A DNA stretch of 60,473 nt, taken from the NCBI GenBank assembly GCA_029932675.1, contig JAOZPP010000011.1, positions 1 to 60,473 on the forward strand. The letters are read 5' to 3'. The notes below the pieces were generated by a model. It had not been told where the DNA came from. It ran no database searches and saw nothing but the letters and a program-made list of their open reading frames with translations. The stretch's first letter is position 1. Each line of letters begins with the position of its first letter. Made by a program: the position numbers and the translations under genes. This document shows, piece after piece, positions 9,590-19,161 of this stretch. Origin of the DNA: a bacterium (GTDB lineage Bacteria; SM23-81; DAOVCL01).

Positions 9590-10933
9590 TTACACCTTTT
9601 CCACAAGGGCAACCGACTCTATATGGTAGGTATGGGGAAACATATCCAGGGGGTAGACCCCCTTTAGCCCATATCCATCCGCACAGATTTTGGTCAGATC
9701 CCTGGCCTGGGTTGCTGGGTTGCAGGAGATATAGATTATTCGAGGGGGGTGGAGCTCTAAGAGGGCATCTATGGCCTTGGGGTGCATCCCCGCCCGCGGG
9801 GGGTCGAGGACCACTAAATCGGGCTTCTTCCCGAGCTGGGGGAGGATCTCCCTCACCTCTCCTTGAATAAACTGGCAGTTTCCGATCCCGTTCAACTCTG
9901 CATTCCTCCGGGCATCTATCACCGCTTCTTCCTGGGACTCAATCCCGATGACCCGGCGAGCCGATCTGGCCAAGTAGATGCCTATGCTCCCGGTTCCGGA
10001 GTAAAGGTCGATGACGGTTTCACTACCCTTGAGCCGGGAGAGACCTTTCACCAGCCCATAGAGCTTTGCTGCCTGGTAGGGATTTGTCTGGAAGAAGGAG
10101 TTGGGGGAGATGGAAAAGCTGAATTCAGCGATCCTCTCCGTTATAGATGGTTCCCCCCAGCTAAGTTTGGGCTCCCCTTGCGCGATGGATGCCTTGCGGG
10201 GATTAATGATTTGAAAGATTGAGGTGATCTGGGGGAATTTATCGGCAAGTATCTGGGCGAGTTCGCTCATCTCCAGGAACTTTTCATCTGCGGTAACCAG
10301 AGAGACCATCACCTCTCCAGTAAGTTTTCCCTCCCTGATGGTGAGAAATCGGAGAAGTCCCTTATGTCCCCTGAGATCATAGACGGAGAGCTTTCTGCGA
10401 CGCACAAATTCCCTTACCTGAGCTAAGATCTCGTTGGAGAGTTCCGATTGGAGGAGACATCTTTTTAGGTCGAAAACTTGGCTGAAGCTTCCCGCCCTGT
10501 GCAGGCCTAAGATGGGTTCCCCTGCGAAGGTGGAGAAGGTAAACTCCATCTTGTTTCGATAGAAAAACCTCTTCTCCGCTCTAATGATCTCCTTTATCGG
10601 TGGGTTTGAAAAACCGCCGATCCTCTGAAAAATATCCCTTACTTGCCTGGCTTTAAACCGGAGCTGTGCTTCATAGGCTAGATCCTGGAGTTTGCATCCT
10701 CCACAGCCACCAAAATGGGAACAGGCTGGTCTGATTCGCTGCGGGGATGGTTGGAGTAGCTTGATTATCTTAGCCTCAGACCAGCCACTTTTTAGCTTGG
10801 TGATTTGTGCCTCTACCAGATCACCGGGCAGCCCCCCCCTGAGGAAGACTACTTCTCCGTCCTTTCTTGCCATCCCCTTGCCCCCATAGACCAAATCCTC
10901 TATCCTGGCTTGGAACACCTGGCCCTTTTTCAT
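9590..10933 (-). CDS. rlmD: 23S rRNA (uracil-5-)-methyltransferase, RlmD/RlmCD family
   Basis: 447 aa, normal length. The N-terminal 60 residues are a TRAM RNA-binding domain. The iron-sulfur motif follows (CSHFGGCGGCKLQD, with a further Cys in LKRCLL). The methyltransferase domain has motif I DLYSGTGSIGIYLA and the catalytic part DPPRAGMHP with Cys in YISCNPAT, which forms the covalent adduct with C6 of uracil. It cannot be told whether it targets 23S U1939, U747 or a tRNA, so the symbol is approximate. Last gene of the operon with mnmG and a Fe-S protein; its ATG overlaps the upstream stop by four bases. Confidence 0.88.
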   Translation of the reverse strand: MKKGQVFQARIEDLVYGGKGMARKDGEVVFLRGGLPGDLVEAQITKLKSGWSEAKIIKLLQPSPQRIRPACSHFGGCGGCKLQDLAYEAQLRFKARQVRDIFQRIGGFSNPPIKEIIRAEKRFFYRNKMEFTFSTFAGEPILGLHRAGSFSQVFDLKRCLLQSELSNEILAQVREFVRRRKLSVYDLRGHKGLLRFLTIREGKLTGEVMVSLVTADEKFLEMSELAQILADKFPQITSIFQIINPRKASIAQGEPKLSWGEPSITERIAEFSFSISPNSFFQTNPYQAAKLYGLVKGLSRLKGSETVIDLYSGTGSIGIYLARSARRVIGIESQEEAVIDARRNAELNGIGNCQFIQGEVREILPQLGKKPDLVVLDPPRAGMHPKAIDALLELHPPRIIYISCNPATQARDLTKICADGYGLKGVYPLDMFPHTYHIESVALVEKV

Positions 10934-11592
10934 CCCTTAGGTCCTTTACAGGCCTTCACACAAAGGCCACAGATATATTGTCCCACATAACCAAGCTTGC
11001 GGAACTGCTTGAGTTTTTCAAAGCACCTCATATGGTCGAAGTCCTTTTGATCCTCCTTTATCGCCCCCACCGGGCAGGCGGGGAGACAGTCCCGGCAATC
11101 TCCACAGTCCCCTTCTGCAGGGGTAGAAGGGGAGAGGGGCATATCGGTGAGGATGGTCACCAGCCTTACCCTGGCCCCGTATTGGGGTGTAACCAAAAGG
11201 TTGCTCCGCCCAATCCAGCCCAATCCAGCCCTTTGAGCCACTAACTTATGAGAGAGGTGGCCCAATTGACGCTGCCAATCTATGGTTTGAGAGGCAGGGA
11301 TGGGCAGGGCCTTCCACCCCTGATCTTGGATAAAAGAGGAAATGATCAGGGCCAGCCTGTCTAAGAAGTAGTTTACCTGCTTGTAGTGATGATAGTAGAG
11401 CAATGTGGGTCTCTCCTTTAGCTCATCGATTATGGGATCGGATAACCTGAAAGCCAGGGAGATGCCCAGGGGGAAGAGCCCCTTGGATGGGAGGTGGAAA
11501 CTTTCTCGCCACCCGGTTACATCGGCCACCCCAAACAGGGAGGCCCCATTGGTAAATGCCAAACTTTTAAGTTTTTGGTAATTATCCCTCAT
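10930..11592 (-). CDS. Short QueG-like Fe-S protein
   Basis: 220 aa. It resembles the C-terminal two thirds of epoxyqueuosine reductase: GLGWIGRSNLLVTPQYG, then a ferredoxin-like CGDCRDCLPACPVGAI and a second cluster ligand set CGLCVKACKG at the very end. QueG itself is over 300 aa with a B12-binding N-terminal half, so this shorter form may have another substrate or be an electron carrier; several single-electron Fe-S proteins of this type are annotated only as 4Fe-4S double-cluster proteins. It is coupled by 4-base overlaps to mnmG upstream and the rRNA methyltransferase downstream, which supports a role in RNA modification. Confidence 0.75.
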   Translation of the reverse strand: MRDNYQKLKSLAFTNGASLFGVADVTGWRESFHLPSKGLFPLGISLAFRLSDPIIDELKERPTLLYYHHYKQVNYFLDRLALIISSFIQDQGWKALPIPASQTIDWQRQLGHLSHKLVAQRAGLGWIGRSNLLVTPQYGARVRLVTILTDMPLSPSTPAEGDCGDCRDCLPACPVGAIKEDQKDFDHMRCFEKLKQFRKLGYVGQYICGLCVKACKGPKG

Positions 11593-13469
11593 CTTTGCCG
11601 GCGGAGATGGACCATAAGTATGGAGATGGCCGCGGGGGTTATCCCGGAGATGCGCGAGGCCTGTCCCAGGGAACGGGGGCGGAAGCTGGAGAGTTTCTCC
11701 TTAACCTCAGTGGAGAGGCCCTCAATCAGGTCAAAGTCCATATCCGGGGGTATCCTCAGTTCCTCCATCCTGCGGAACTCCTCAACCTCTTTTAACTCCC
11801 TATGGATATATCCCTCATACTTAACCTCCGCCTCGAGGATGGATAATAGCCGAAAGGGAAGTCCCTTCAGTTCTTCAGAGAGCCTCTGGAGGTGATCGGA
11901 GCTTACCTCTGGCTTTTTTAAAAGCTCCTCTAAGGATGTGGCCTTTTTTAAGGGGGGGAGGCCCCAGGATTGGAGCATCCGGTTTGTCCCCTCATTGGGG
12001 AAGAGCCTGATGGTCTTCAATTTCTTCAGCGTCTCGCTATAGGCTTTTTTCAGGGCCACTACCTTCTTCCAACGCCCCTCATTTAGAAGGCCCACCTTAT
12101 GGCCTAAGGGAGAGAGCCGGAGGGGGGCATTGTCCTCCCGGAGGATGAGCCTATACTCCACCCGGGAGGTGAACATCCGATAGGGTTCGTCCGTCCCCTT
12201 GGTGACCAGGTCGTCTATGAGGACGCCGATGTATGCCTGGGCGCGATCCAAAATTAGGGGTGGTTCCCCCCTCACTTTCAATGCAGCATTTATCCCAGCC
12301 AGGATTCCCTGGGCCCCTGCCTCTTCATACCCGGTGGTCCCGTTTATCTGACCGGCCATAAAGAGGCCCTCAATCCGTTTACACTCCAAACTGGGCGTAA
12401 GCTGGGTGGGGTCGACATAATCGTGTTCTATTCCATATCCTGGCCTAACTATCTTTGCCCCCTCCAGGCCAGGTACAGTATGGAGGAGTTTGTACTGCAC
12501 ATCTATGGGTAGGCTTGTGGAGAGGCCATTGGGATAGATAAGCTTGGAGTCCAAACCCTCCGGTTCCAGAAAGACTTGGTGCCCCTGCCTCTCCGGAAAC
12601 TTCACCACCTTGTCCTCAATAGATGGACAGTATCTTACCCCCTTAGAGGTTATCTTTCCGCTATAGAGGGGAGAGCGATCGAGGTTCTCGCGGATGACCT
12701 GGTGGGTCTGGGGAGTGGTGCGGGTGAGGTAACAGGAGATCTGTTGGTTTTCTACCCTTTTCGTCCAGAAGGAGAAGGGGAGGGGGTTTGGATCGCCTTT
12801 CTGCTCGGTTAGTTGGGAGAAGTCAACTGTTCTCCCGTCCACCCGGGGAGGTGTACCGGTCTTAAACCTTCCCATCCTAAACCCAAGCCTTCGTAGACAT
12901 TGGGATAGGCCGAGGGAAGGGAAGTCCCCCATCCGGCCCGCTGGGCTGCTTTGTAGACCGATGTGGATCAGGCCGTTAAGGAAAGTCCCCGGGCAGAGGA
13001 TGATGGTCTTTCCCCGGAAGTTCTCCTGGAATTTCGTCCTTACCCCTATCGCCTTACCCCTTTTGGTCAGGATCCATTCTACCAAACCCTCCTTCAGATC
13101 CAAGTTAGGTTGCTCCTCTATTACTTTCCGAAAGTATTGACTGTAGGCCTTTCTGTCGGCCTGGGCACGGGATGACCTTACCGCAGGTCCCTTTCTCGTG
13201 TTCAATTGCCTGAACTGGATCCCAGTGGTGTCTATCGCCCTACCCATCTCCCCACCTAAGGCATCGATCTCCCTAACCAGTTGTCCCTTTCCTACTCCCC
13301 CAATGGCTGGGTTACAGGACATGAGGGCGATATTGTTTAGGTTAGAGGTCAGGAGCAAGGTGAGACAGCCCATCCGAGCTGCGGCCAAGGCAGCCTCACA
13401 TCCAGCATGTCCTGCTCCCACTATGATCACATCGTATATTTGGGGATTGGTGAACATCTCACGTTTCAT
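11589..13469 (-). CDS. mnmG: tRNA uridine-5-carboxymethylaminomethyl modification enzyme MnmG
   Basis: 626 aa, typical length. With MnmE it installs the cmnm5 group on the wobble uridine of certain tRNAs. FAD-binding Rossmann motif DVIIVGAGHAGCEAA near the N-terminus; MSCNPAIGGVGKGQLVREID and GRMGDFPS are family signatures; a C-terminal helical domain that contacts MnmE ends with RISGITPAAISILMVHL. First gene of a three-gene operon. A TTGACA occurs about 70 bases upstream on the minus strand, without a good -10. mnmE is not in this window. Confidence 0.96.
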   Translation of the reverse strand: MKREMFTNPQIYDVIIVGAGHAGCEAALAAARMGCLTLLLTSNLNNIALMSCNPAIGGVGKGQLVREIDALGGEMGRAIDTTGIQFRQLNTRKGPAVRSSRAQADRKAYSQYFRKVIEEQPNLDLKEGLVEWILTKRGKAIGVRTKFQENFRGKTIILCPGTFLNGLIHIGLQSSPAGRMGDFPSLGLSQCLRRLGFRMGRFKTGTPPRVDGRTVDFSQLTEQKGDPNPLPFSFWTKRVENQQISCYLTRTTPQTHQVIRENLDRSPLYSGKITSKGVRYCPSIEDKVVKFPERQGHQVFLEPEGLDSKLIYPNGLSTSLPIDVQYKLLHTVPGLEGAKIVRPGYGIEHDYVDPTQLTPSLECKRIEGLFMAGQINGTTGYEEAGAQGILAGINAALKVRGEPPLILDRAQAYIGVLIDDLVTKGTDEPYRMFTSRVEYRLILREDNAPLRLSPLGHKVGLLNEGRWKKVVALKKAYSETLKKLKTIRLFPNEGTNRMLQSWGLPPLKKATSLEELLKKPEVSSDHLQRLSEELKGLPFRLLSILEAEVKYEGYIHRELKEVEEFRRMEELRIPPDMDFDLIEGLSTEVKEKLSSFRPRSLGQASRISGITPAAISILMVHLRRQR

Positions 13470-13781
13470 GGTGCTAAAAGGATCCTCCCAGCTTTAATTT
13501 CTACCGCAGTTTCAAGTTAACCTTTCCTCTTAATTTGTCAAGTGCAAACCAGTTGAGGCTCCTCTTTTGGCAAATTAGTTTGCCAGTTTGGACAGGATTG
13601 ATAGGAGAGGGTAGAGGGGGGTGAATAAGAAGTGAATTCTTCATAAACTACGGAAAAAAAGTAGGTTTTCATAGTGCCACAAGGCCACAACCAAAGGGCT
13701 ACCGCTTTAACAAGCTGAAGCAAGGTTGGAATACGAAGTTCATGAATAATACGGATATCGATCAAAAGGGATAATTTTTTG

Positions 13782-13810
13782 TTGCATTTCGTCTCGAAAA
13801 ATGTTATATA
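13782..13810 (+). promoter_or_regulatory. Promoter of the SH3/beta-barrel protein gene
   Basis: TTGCAT at 13782-13787, 17 bases, TATATA at 13805-13810, followed after about 70 bases by GAAAGG and the ATG at 13880. The remaining intergenic stretch 13470-13781 has a small hairpin (TGGCAAA/TTTGCCA, 13568-13585) and no gene I would support. Confidence 0.5.
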
Positions 13811-13879
13811 CGGAAATGCGAGTAAATTGTATTTCGATAAAGCACTTCTTATGTTAACTCCATAGAAAGGCGGACTATT

Positions 13880-16024
13880 ATGAGAAGAGTTAGTATTTTT
13901 TGTATTTCCCTCTATTTTTTTGGGGTATTAGCTTCTACCACTTCCTTGGCCTCATTCCATAAGGAGCTCAGGAGGGCTTCCTTGGAGAGTGAAAAAATGG
14001 AAGCCATAATCAGAAGACAATCGATGGCGTTGCTTTCCCTGATCAAAACTATGTATCCAGCCGAGGTTGGCAAAAGGGCAGAAATGGCCAAGCTGATTAA
14101 ACCCCAGGGTAGGGTATATGCTTCCGATGATACCTCGTCGCGCATCATTTTTGAGCCTCGATTCAATGATGAGTTTCCTATAATAGACCGGAAGGATCAG
14201 TGGTATTGTATTAAACTTGAAGATGGTCGTAAGGGTTGGATTCAAGAGGGTGAAATCCAACTATTCCGGGCCCTCAAAACTCCGGCTGAACCCATACTTT
14301 CACCTAACATCCGGGGTTGTGAGGCTCAGAGGTTTGTCAGCCTCGCAGATGATCTCTACGCAAAGGTTTGCCATAACTCTGAGGAAGCGCTAAGGGTTAT
14401 TGATGAAACCTTAGCGGCATTTAAGGAATTGCCTGAGGGGGAGAAGAGGAAATTTCGGGAAGAGATTGACCCACTTGAAAAAAGGCGGAGGAGGATAAAC
14501 AAATATCGAATATATGCAAAACACTTTTATCAACGTTATATTGAGGGTATGAGCTTTGAGGGACTGACGGGAGGGAAGAGGGCTGTGGATTTCAATGCCT
14601 GGTTATCCTTGCTGGCGGGGAACTCCCGTTATGAAAGGAATGCCCCTCACACTGAGGGTGGGCCTGAGAAGACCACATTTAGGGATATCAATGCGGGAGG
14701 GACCCTCTACCTCGGTGATCATTCAAAGGTTCTCGCTTCCATTGCCCACAGGAATGAAGTCCTTCAAACCCCCTTCAATACTAACAAGTTCAATTTAAGC
14801 TACCAACTTATGGATTTTAGGGGGTTCAACCTCAACACCCACTTGAATTATTATGCGTATAATGACAAGAACTCTGACCAAAACGACTATGGGATTGCCT
14901 CTTTAGGAAGCGGAATTCAGTACGCCATCAATCCCGATGCAATTTTAAGTTTCAATTACCTTTTTCGCCATAAATCGTTTAAAGAGGAAAGCGATGAGGA
15001 TTATTCGGCCAATCGGATTGAAGGGGGGGTGAGGCTAGACCTGAATCCCCGGAACAGGTTAACCTTTAATTTAACAAGCATTTTTCAATCCAGTGATGTA
15101 AGCTATCTGGATTTTAATCGGCTGCAGCCCCGGTTAGAACTGCTCCATGCCAAATCTCTGTTTAGCACTATGCGTTTGGCTGTTGAATTTGAGGGGATTA
15201 CATATGAAGGTAATGCTGAGCTCAATAATTTCAACCGGGAGGGATTTGAGCTCACCTGGTCTTCCAAATCGGGAAGGAAATCGACTCACCGGGGAATAGG
15301 GATAGTAGCTAAACAGTTTCCCCATAATAAAGACCTGAGCTATATTAAAGTGCAGGAGAGTTGGGGATGGAGCACTCTTGGGGTTAACTCATCAAATACC
15401 CATTTGTCCCTCGTCAGCACAATTCACACCCAGAGCGGGGGTAGTCAAAAGGATTATTCAGACCTCCGGCTCGATCATATGGGGGATTTAGGGTATCTCT
15501 ACTTTAACCTTAGCCTCTTTGGCCGGATCTGGCATGATATGGGATCGGTTGATGTCCCCGATCATCTGCTCGATCTTTACAATAGATTTGGGGTCAATAT
15601 TGGTGGGATTAAAATTGGGCCATCTCTGGGCCTCCATACCCTAATCTCCAAAGATGAAAAGTTCTTTAAGAGAGATGGCAATTCCTTTCGTGTGGGAGGC
15701 ACCATTGAGGGCAACCTTATCCTGGCCAATAAGATCCGATTAAACCTATCCTCATCCTATAACAGGGGATTCGTCTACGGAAGCAATCTCACGGTCGACC
15801 CTTTAACTGGAGATGTGACCTATGGGGAGCTAAGTGAGCGCCATCCGGTAACTTTGCAGATAAATAGTATGATTAGTATTCCCATCATCCATCTCCTTGA
15901 TTTTCGGCTGGAGGCAAGCCATTATAAAATTGACCCAGATACCGACGAAGGGACCAGCATCAATCCGGTAGATAATTACTCCCGCTTCAAAATAGCTGGT
16001 GGGCTTAATTACCGATTCAATTAA
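13880..16024 (+). CDS. Outer-membrane beta-barrel protein with N-terminal SH3b domain
   Basis: 714 aa. Signal peptide MRRVSIFCISLYFFGVLAST. A helical stretch follows, then an SH3b-like segment (about residues 75-128: GRVYASDDTSSRIIF, WYCIKLEDGRKGWIQ). From about residue 230 to the C-terminus the sequence alternates polar and hydrophobic residues with aromatic girdles and ends YRFN, as expected for a large outer-membrane beta barrel (TIGR03016-like or porin-like). SH3b domains often bind peptidoglycan, so the protein may anchor the barrel to the wall; this is inferred. It lies 78 bases upstream of another exported protein on the same strand. Confidence 0.6.
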   Translation: MRRVSIFCISLYFFGVLASTTSLASFHKELRRASLESEKMEAIIRRQSMALLSLIKTMYPAEVGKRAEMAKLIKPQGRVYASDDTSSRIIFEPRFNDEFPIIDRKDQWYCIKLEDGRKGWIQEGEIQLFRALKTPAEPILSPNIRGCEAQRFVSLADDLYAKVCHNSEEALRVIDETLAAFKELPEGEKRKFREEIDPLEKRRRRINKYRIYAKHFYQRYIEGMSFEGLTGGKRAVDFNAWLSLLAGNSRYERNAPHTEGGPEKTTFRDINAGGTLYLGDHSKVLASIAHRNEVLQTPFNTNKFNLSYQLMDFRGFNLNTHLNYYAYNDKNSDQNDYGIASLGSGIQYAINPDAILSFNYLFRHKSFKEESDEDYSANRIEGGVRLDLNPRNRLTFNLTSIFQSSDVSYLDFNRLQPRLELLHAKSLFSTMRLAVEFEGITYEGNAELNNFNREGFELTWSSKSGRKSTHRGIGIVAKQFPHNKDLSYIKVQESWGWSTLGVNSSNTHLSLVSTIHTQSGGSQKDYSDLRLDHMGDLGYLYFNLSLFGRIWHDMGSVDVPDHLLDLYNRFGVNIGGIKIGPSLGLHTLISKDEKFFKRDGNSFRVGGTIEGNLILANKIRLNLSSSYNRGFVYGSNLTVDPLTGDVTYGELSERHPVTLQINSMISIPIIHLLDFRLEASHYKIDPDTDEGTSINPVDNYSRFKIAGGLNYRFN

Positions 16025-16102
16025 GGCCATCTGGAGAGATAGATGCAGTGCAAGTAGAAGTGTATCTTCCCTACTTTTCTGTCTAAGAACAAGGAGGAGA
16101 TC

Positions 16103-18358
16103 GTGGAGAAAAATAACCCACAAAGAAGAGGGAAAATATTAATCCTTTTTGTATTGCTTATATCTTGGGTAACTTACAGTAGTGGCCTAGGGCAGGGCTT
16201 TGATCCGGACGAGATAATCAACCAGCCCGACTTGAAAAAAGAGCTGCAAAAGATAGATAGTGATAAAAAGGCAGAAAATCTCTTTATTAGGATTGCAAAA
16301 AGGACCTTAGACCTGAAGCAGGAGGTTGACTTTTGTGAAGAACTCTGGGATGGCGCTTTCACAGATCAGATTGAAGCCATAATGGATGTTCCTGTGGAGA
16401 AATGGAGGATGGCAGGTTGGGGATATAAGGAGATTGAGAATGTACGAAAGATAGTTCTTAAGAATAGGAAAAATCCGTTTATTCACCAACTTAAAGATAA
16501 GGGAAAGCATCTGGCAACCGCGCTCTCTTTATATTCAATGGCCACAGATATTTATGCCGGTATAAGTGGAGATGATAGGGCTAAGCTAAATGCAGTCATT
16601 AAGGCTTATGAATTTGCCCAGGATTATATCATGAATAAGTTAGGCATTGGTATCTCTTCAATCGCCTCAATGGGTGCAAATGTTATCAAATTTTCATTGG
16701 ACCTCTACATTAAAGAGGCTCAGGCACAATACGAGGACTACTGGTGGAATGCCTATATGCAATATCTTGAGGGAAAGTATAAATTGAGTTCCTGGAAAGA
16801 GTTAGCTAAAACCCAAGGTAAAGATGGTATAAAGAGAAGGTTGTACGAGTTTTGGGATGCCCCCTATGAGAATGCTGCTATGTTTTATGGAAAGGCCCGA
16901 ATTCAGACGGCACCAGCCCTTGCAGAAAGGACTTTAAGGGATAAGTATGCCGCATATTACTATAGCAAATTTATCTACCCAACACTTAAGCTCATGTTCG
17001 AGAAAGAAGCTGCGTGGGAAGCTTATCAAAAAGAAAGGTTGGCTAAGCAGAAATATGCTGAACTGATGAAATTGAAGGGAGAGATTGACCTGTTAAGAAG
17101 GGCGATTATGGCTGCAGAGGGGCTTAAGGAGAAGGAAGAAGGGGAAATAGAGAGTTTGCTTATCAATCCTGCTCAAAAAACAATAGAGGTAGGAGGGTCT
17201 GTTACCTTTACTGCCTTAGCAGAGTATAAAGATGGAAGTACTAAAGATGTATCGGGAAAAGCCGTATTTTCACCATCCCGTGAATTTACTGCTACAGAGT
17301 CTGGGGAATTTACAGTTACTGCAACCTATAAAGGCGTTACTGGGATGGCGAAAGTGATCGTAAATCCTAAATGCCCGGAGAATTCCCACTGGGATTCCGA
17401 ACTCAAAAAGTGTGTTTGTGACGAGGGATATGAGGAGAATGAGGAGCTGGGCAAATGTATCAGCATTGATGGAGCGCTCGATGATATGGAGGAGGATGAA
17501 GGGGAAGAGGAGGACATCTGCTCGGAGGACGAACTTGCCCAGCTTTATAATAGACTTTTGAGTCTTATAGCCCGGGCGGAGGAATTGACAGCCAGGATTG
17601 ATGCCTATTACACTAAATTTTTCAAAGAGATAGGGGATCAAAATTCGGACCCATGCAGGAATAATTTGGCAGCATATTGTCTGGTGGGGGCCGAAAAGAA
17701 CGCCGCTGAATTGGAGGCACTTGTGGGTGAAGTTAAAGAGCTTAGTACTGAGTTGATTATGAGATTTGCAATCTGCCCTGAAACAGGGCTTGAACTCAAT
17801 ATCCGATCACTGATTTCAGATCTGAGTGGCCTTGGTAGGCTGCGCGGCTCCGCCAAGGGGAAGATAACCGATATGCACACTACGTTGGTTTCTCATAACT
17901 GTGACCCTGCTGAAATGCGAGAGCGGGGTGAACAATTCGCGGAGAGGGATGCAGACCCCAATGCCATTCAGGACGGGGGCTTTGGAACAGAGATCGAAGG
18001 GGATGGGATAGATAACGATGGAGATGGCCTACAGGATGAAGAAGTGCTCTCTGGCTACAACATCACTATGGTTCTCTACGACTCCGGTAATCTTAAAGAT
18101 GACATTTTCGAGCTATCAGTAAGCGGTTTGGGTAATCTGGGGACGACCCCCGCTGGAGGGCTGAGAACCTATGGGGCAAACCTGTCTCCAGGCACATACA
18201 TGGCTACTGTTACCGTGATACTCGCTCCCGATGATTGTGGCACTTATACTCTCATTGTCAGAGAAGGAAGTAAAACTCTAGCCAGTGCCAGCAGCGGTAT
18301 GTCTTGTCCACCTCAAGGATCGGCCATCTCCGTTCCCTTTACAGTGACCGGAAGATGA
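16103..18358 (+). CDS. Exported protein with bacterial Ig-like (BIG2) domain and Ca-binding motif
   Basis: 751 aa, not recognised as a whole. GTG start with AAGGAGG just upstream, then a signal peptide (GKILILFVLLISWVTYSSG). Residues about 30-350 are helical. A BIG2-like domain follows (about 350-425: SLLINPAQKTIEVGGSVTFT to GMAKVIVNP), then an EGF-like Cys-rich strip (CPENSHWDSELKKCVCDEGY), an acidic linker, a second helical part with paired cysteines, and a thrombospondin type-3-like acidic loop (GDGIDNDGDGLQDEE). The last 110 residues look like a beta sandwich with a disulfide (DDCGTY...GMSCPP). Probably a periplasmic or surface protein made with the upstream barrel. Confidence 0.6.
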   Translation: MEKNNPQRRGKILILFVLLISWVTYSSGLGQGFDPDEIINQPDLKKELQKIDSDKKAENLFIRIAKRTLDLKQEVDFCEELWDGAFTDQIEAIMDVPVEKWRMAGWGYKEIENVRKIVLKNRKNPFIHQLKDKGKHLATALSLYSMATDIYAGISGDDRAKLNAVIKAYEFAQDYIMNKLGIGISSIASMGANVIKFSLDLYIKEAQAQYEDYWWNAYMQYLEGKYKLSSWKELAKTQGKDGIKRRLYEFWDAPYENAAMFYGKARIQTAPALAERTLRDKYAAYYYSKFIYPTLKLMFEKEAAWEAYQKERLAKQKYAELMKLKGEIDLLRRAIMAAEGLKEKEEGEIESLLINPAQKTIEVGGSVTFTALAEYKDGSTKDVSGKAVFSPSREFTATESGEFTVTATYKGVTGMAKVIVNPKCPENSHWDSELKKCVCDEGYEENEELGKCISIDGALDDMEEDEGEEEDICSEDELAQLYNRLLSLIARAEELTARIDAYYTKFFKEIGDQNSDPCRNNLAAYCLVGAEKNAAELEALVGEVKELSTELIMRFAICPETGLELNIRSLISDLSGLGRLRGSAKGKITDMHTTLVSHNCDPAEMRERGEQFAERDADPNAIQDGGFGTEIEGDGIDNDGDGLQDEEVLSGYNITMVLYDSGNLKDDIFELSVSGLGNLGTTPAGGLRTYGANLSPGTYMATVTVILAPDDCGTYTLIVREGSKTLASASSGMSCPPQGSAISVPFTVTGR

Positions 18359-18425
18359 CTTGAGGGAGGAGAGAGCGGTCGAAGGGAGTTAGCTCCTTGA
18401 TTGGGCTTTTTCTGATTAGGAGAGA

Positions 18426-18489
18426 TACCGGAAGGTAGGAAGAACTTAGCGAGCGTGGCAAATTAAGTTCTCCTTGGTGGATTCCGGTA
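18426..18489. repeat. Long nested inverted repeat (hairpin)
   Basis: Outer arms TACCGGAA (18426-18433) and TTCCGGTA (18482-18489); inner arms AGAACTTA (18441-18448) and TAAGTTCT (18464-18471). Both pairs are perfect. It sits between the stop at 18358 and the promoter at 18509. A run of seven T begins 12 bases after it, so it may act as a terminator for the two upstream genes, or be a small palindromic mobile element. Confidence 0.5.
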
Positions 18490-18508
18490 AAAAACCCTCA
18501 TTTTTTTC

Positions 18509-18537
18509 TTGACAGAATGGGTTTGGAAATGTATTAT
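18509..18537 (+). promoter_or_regulatory. Strong sigma70-type promoter
   Basis: TTGACA (18509-18514), exactly 17 bases, TATTAT (18532-18537). Initiation would be near 18544, which excludes the upstream in-frame start of the open frame and supports ATG 18562. Confidence 0.8.
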
Positions 18538-18561
18538 AGAAGGGATCATTTGGAGGGGGTT

Positions 18562-19059
18562 ATGTTTAGAGCAAGGAAGCTTCTCTTCTTTTTTCTTATA
18601 GTTAGCCTTTTTCCCCTGGCTTCCGCGGTCCAGGCGGAACTTTTTTCGGGCATGACGGCTTTGGATATATCAAAGGGGGATAGTTTCGACTTCTCCGCCG
18701 ATAAGCTGAACCCGGATCAGGGGGCTGACCTTGCGGTGGGTTTAGGAGAGGATGGGAAGCCTACCTTTCTCTCGCCCACCAAGATTAAGGATATGGGGGA
18801 GGTATCGCTTGAGGAGGTGAGGGAGGCTCCAAACAGGGGTGAGTATTCCAATGGTGCTCCGGTAAAGAAGGGCCACACCTACTGTATCGTTACTGCGGAG
18901 AACCATTATGCCAAGTTCCTTGTGGAGGAGAACCCTGGGGAGCCGATGAAGATAACTATTCGCTGGGTTTATCAGTCCGATGGAAGCAGGGAGCTGAACT
19001 CCCGGGCCGGGGTCATTACTGGCACCACCTGGGGGAAGATAAAGGCCCTTTTTCGCTAG
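18562..19059 (+). CDS. Small exported protein of unknown function
   Basis: 165 aa. The start is set by the promoter just upstream and by GGAGGGGG at 18552-18559. Signal peptide MFRARKLLFFFLIVSLFPLASA, cleaved around VQAE. The mature part has a beta-rich stretch (LDISKGDSFDFSADKL, HTYCIVTAENHYAKFLVEEN) with the character of a small sandwich domain. Monocistronic, between a promoter and a terminator, so regulated on its own. I do not recognise the family. Confidence 0.75.
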   Translation: MFRARKLLFFFLIVSLFPLASAVQAELFSGMTALDISKGDSFDFSADKLNPDQGADLAVGLGEDGKPTFLSPTKIKDMGEVSLEEVREAPNRGEYSNGAPVKKGHTYCIVTAENHYAKFLVEENPGEPMKITIRWVYQSDGSRELNSRAGVITGTTWGKIKALFR

Positions 19060-19091
19060 CTCAAATCTGGAGTATGGTGGTTTATCTTTTC

Positions 19092-19130
19092 AATGGAGAG
19101 GGGATGATTCTCTTCTCCATTCTTTTTTTT
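19092..19130 (+). terminator. Rho-independent terminator
   Basis: Stem AATGGAGA (19092-19099) with TCTCCATT (19114-19121), followed by a run of T to 19130. It ends the small exported-protein gene. Confidence 0.85.
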
Positions 19131-19161
19131 AAGGGGTCTATCCTTGGTCAGATAAGGAGTT

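Noticed and set aside
13640-13770. Structured-looking RNA with faint similarity to a c-di-GMP riboswitch, and a 75-codon minus-strand ORF over it
   Set aside because: The diagnostic conserved blocks are missing, and the ORF has no recognisable protein features or start signal.
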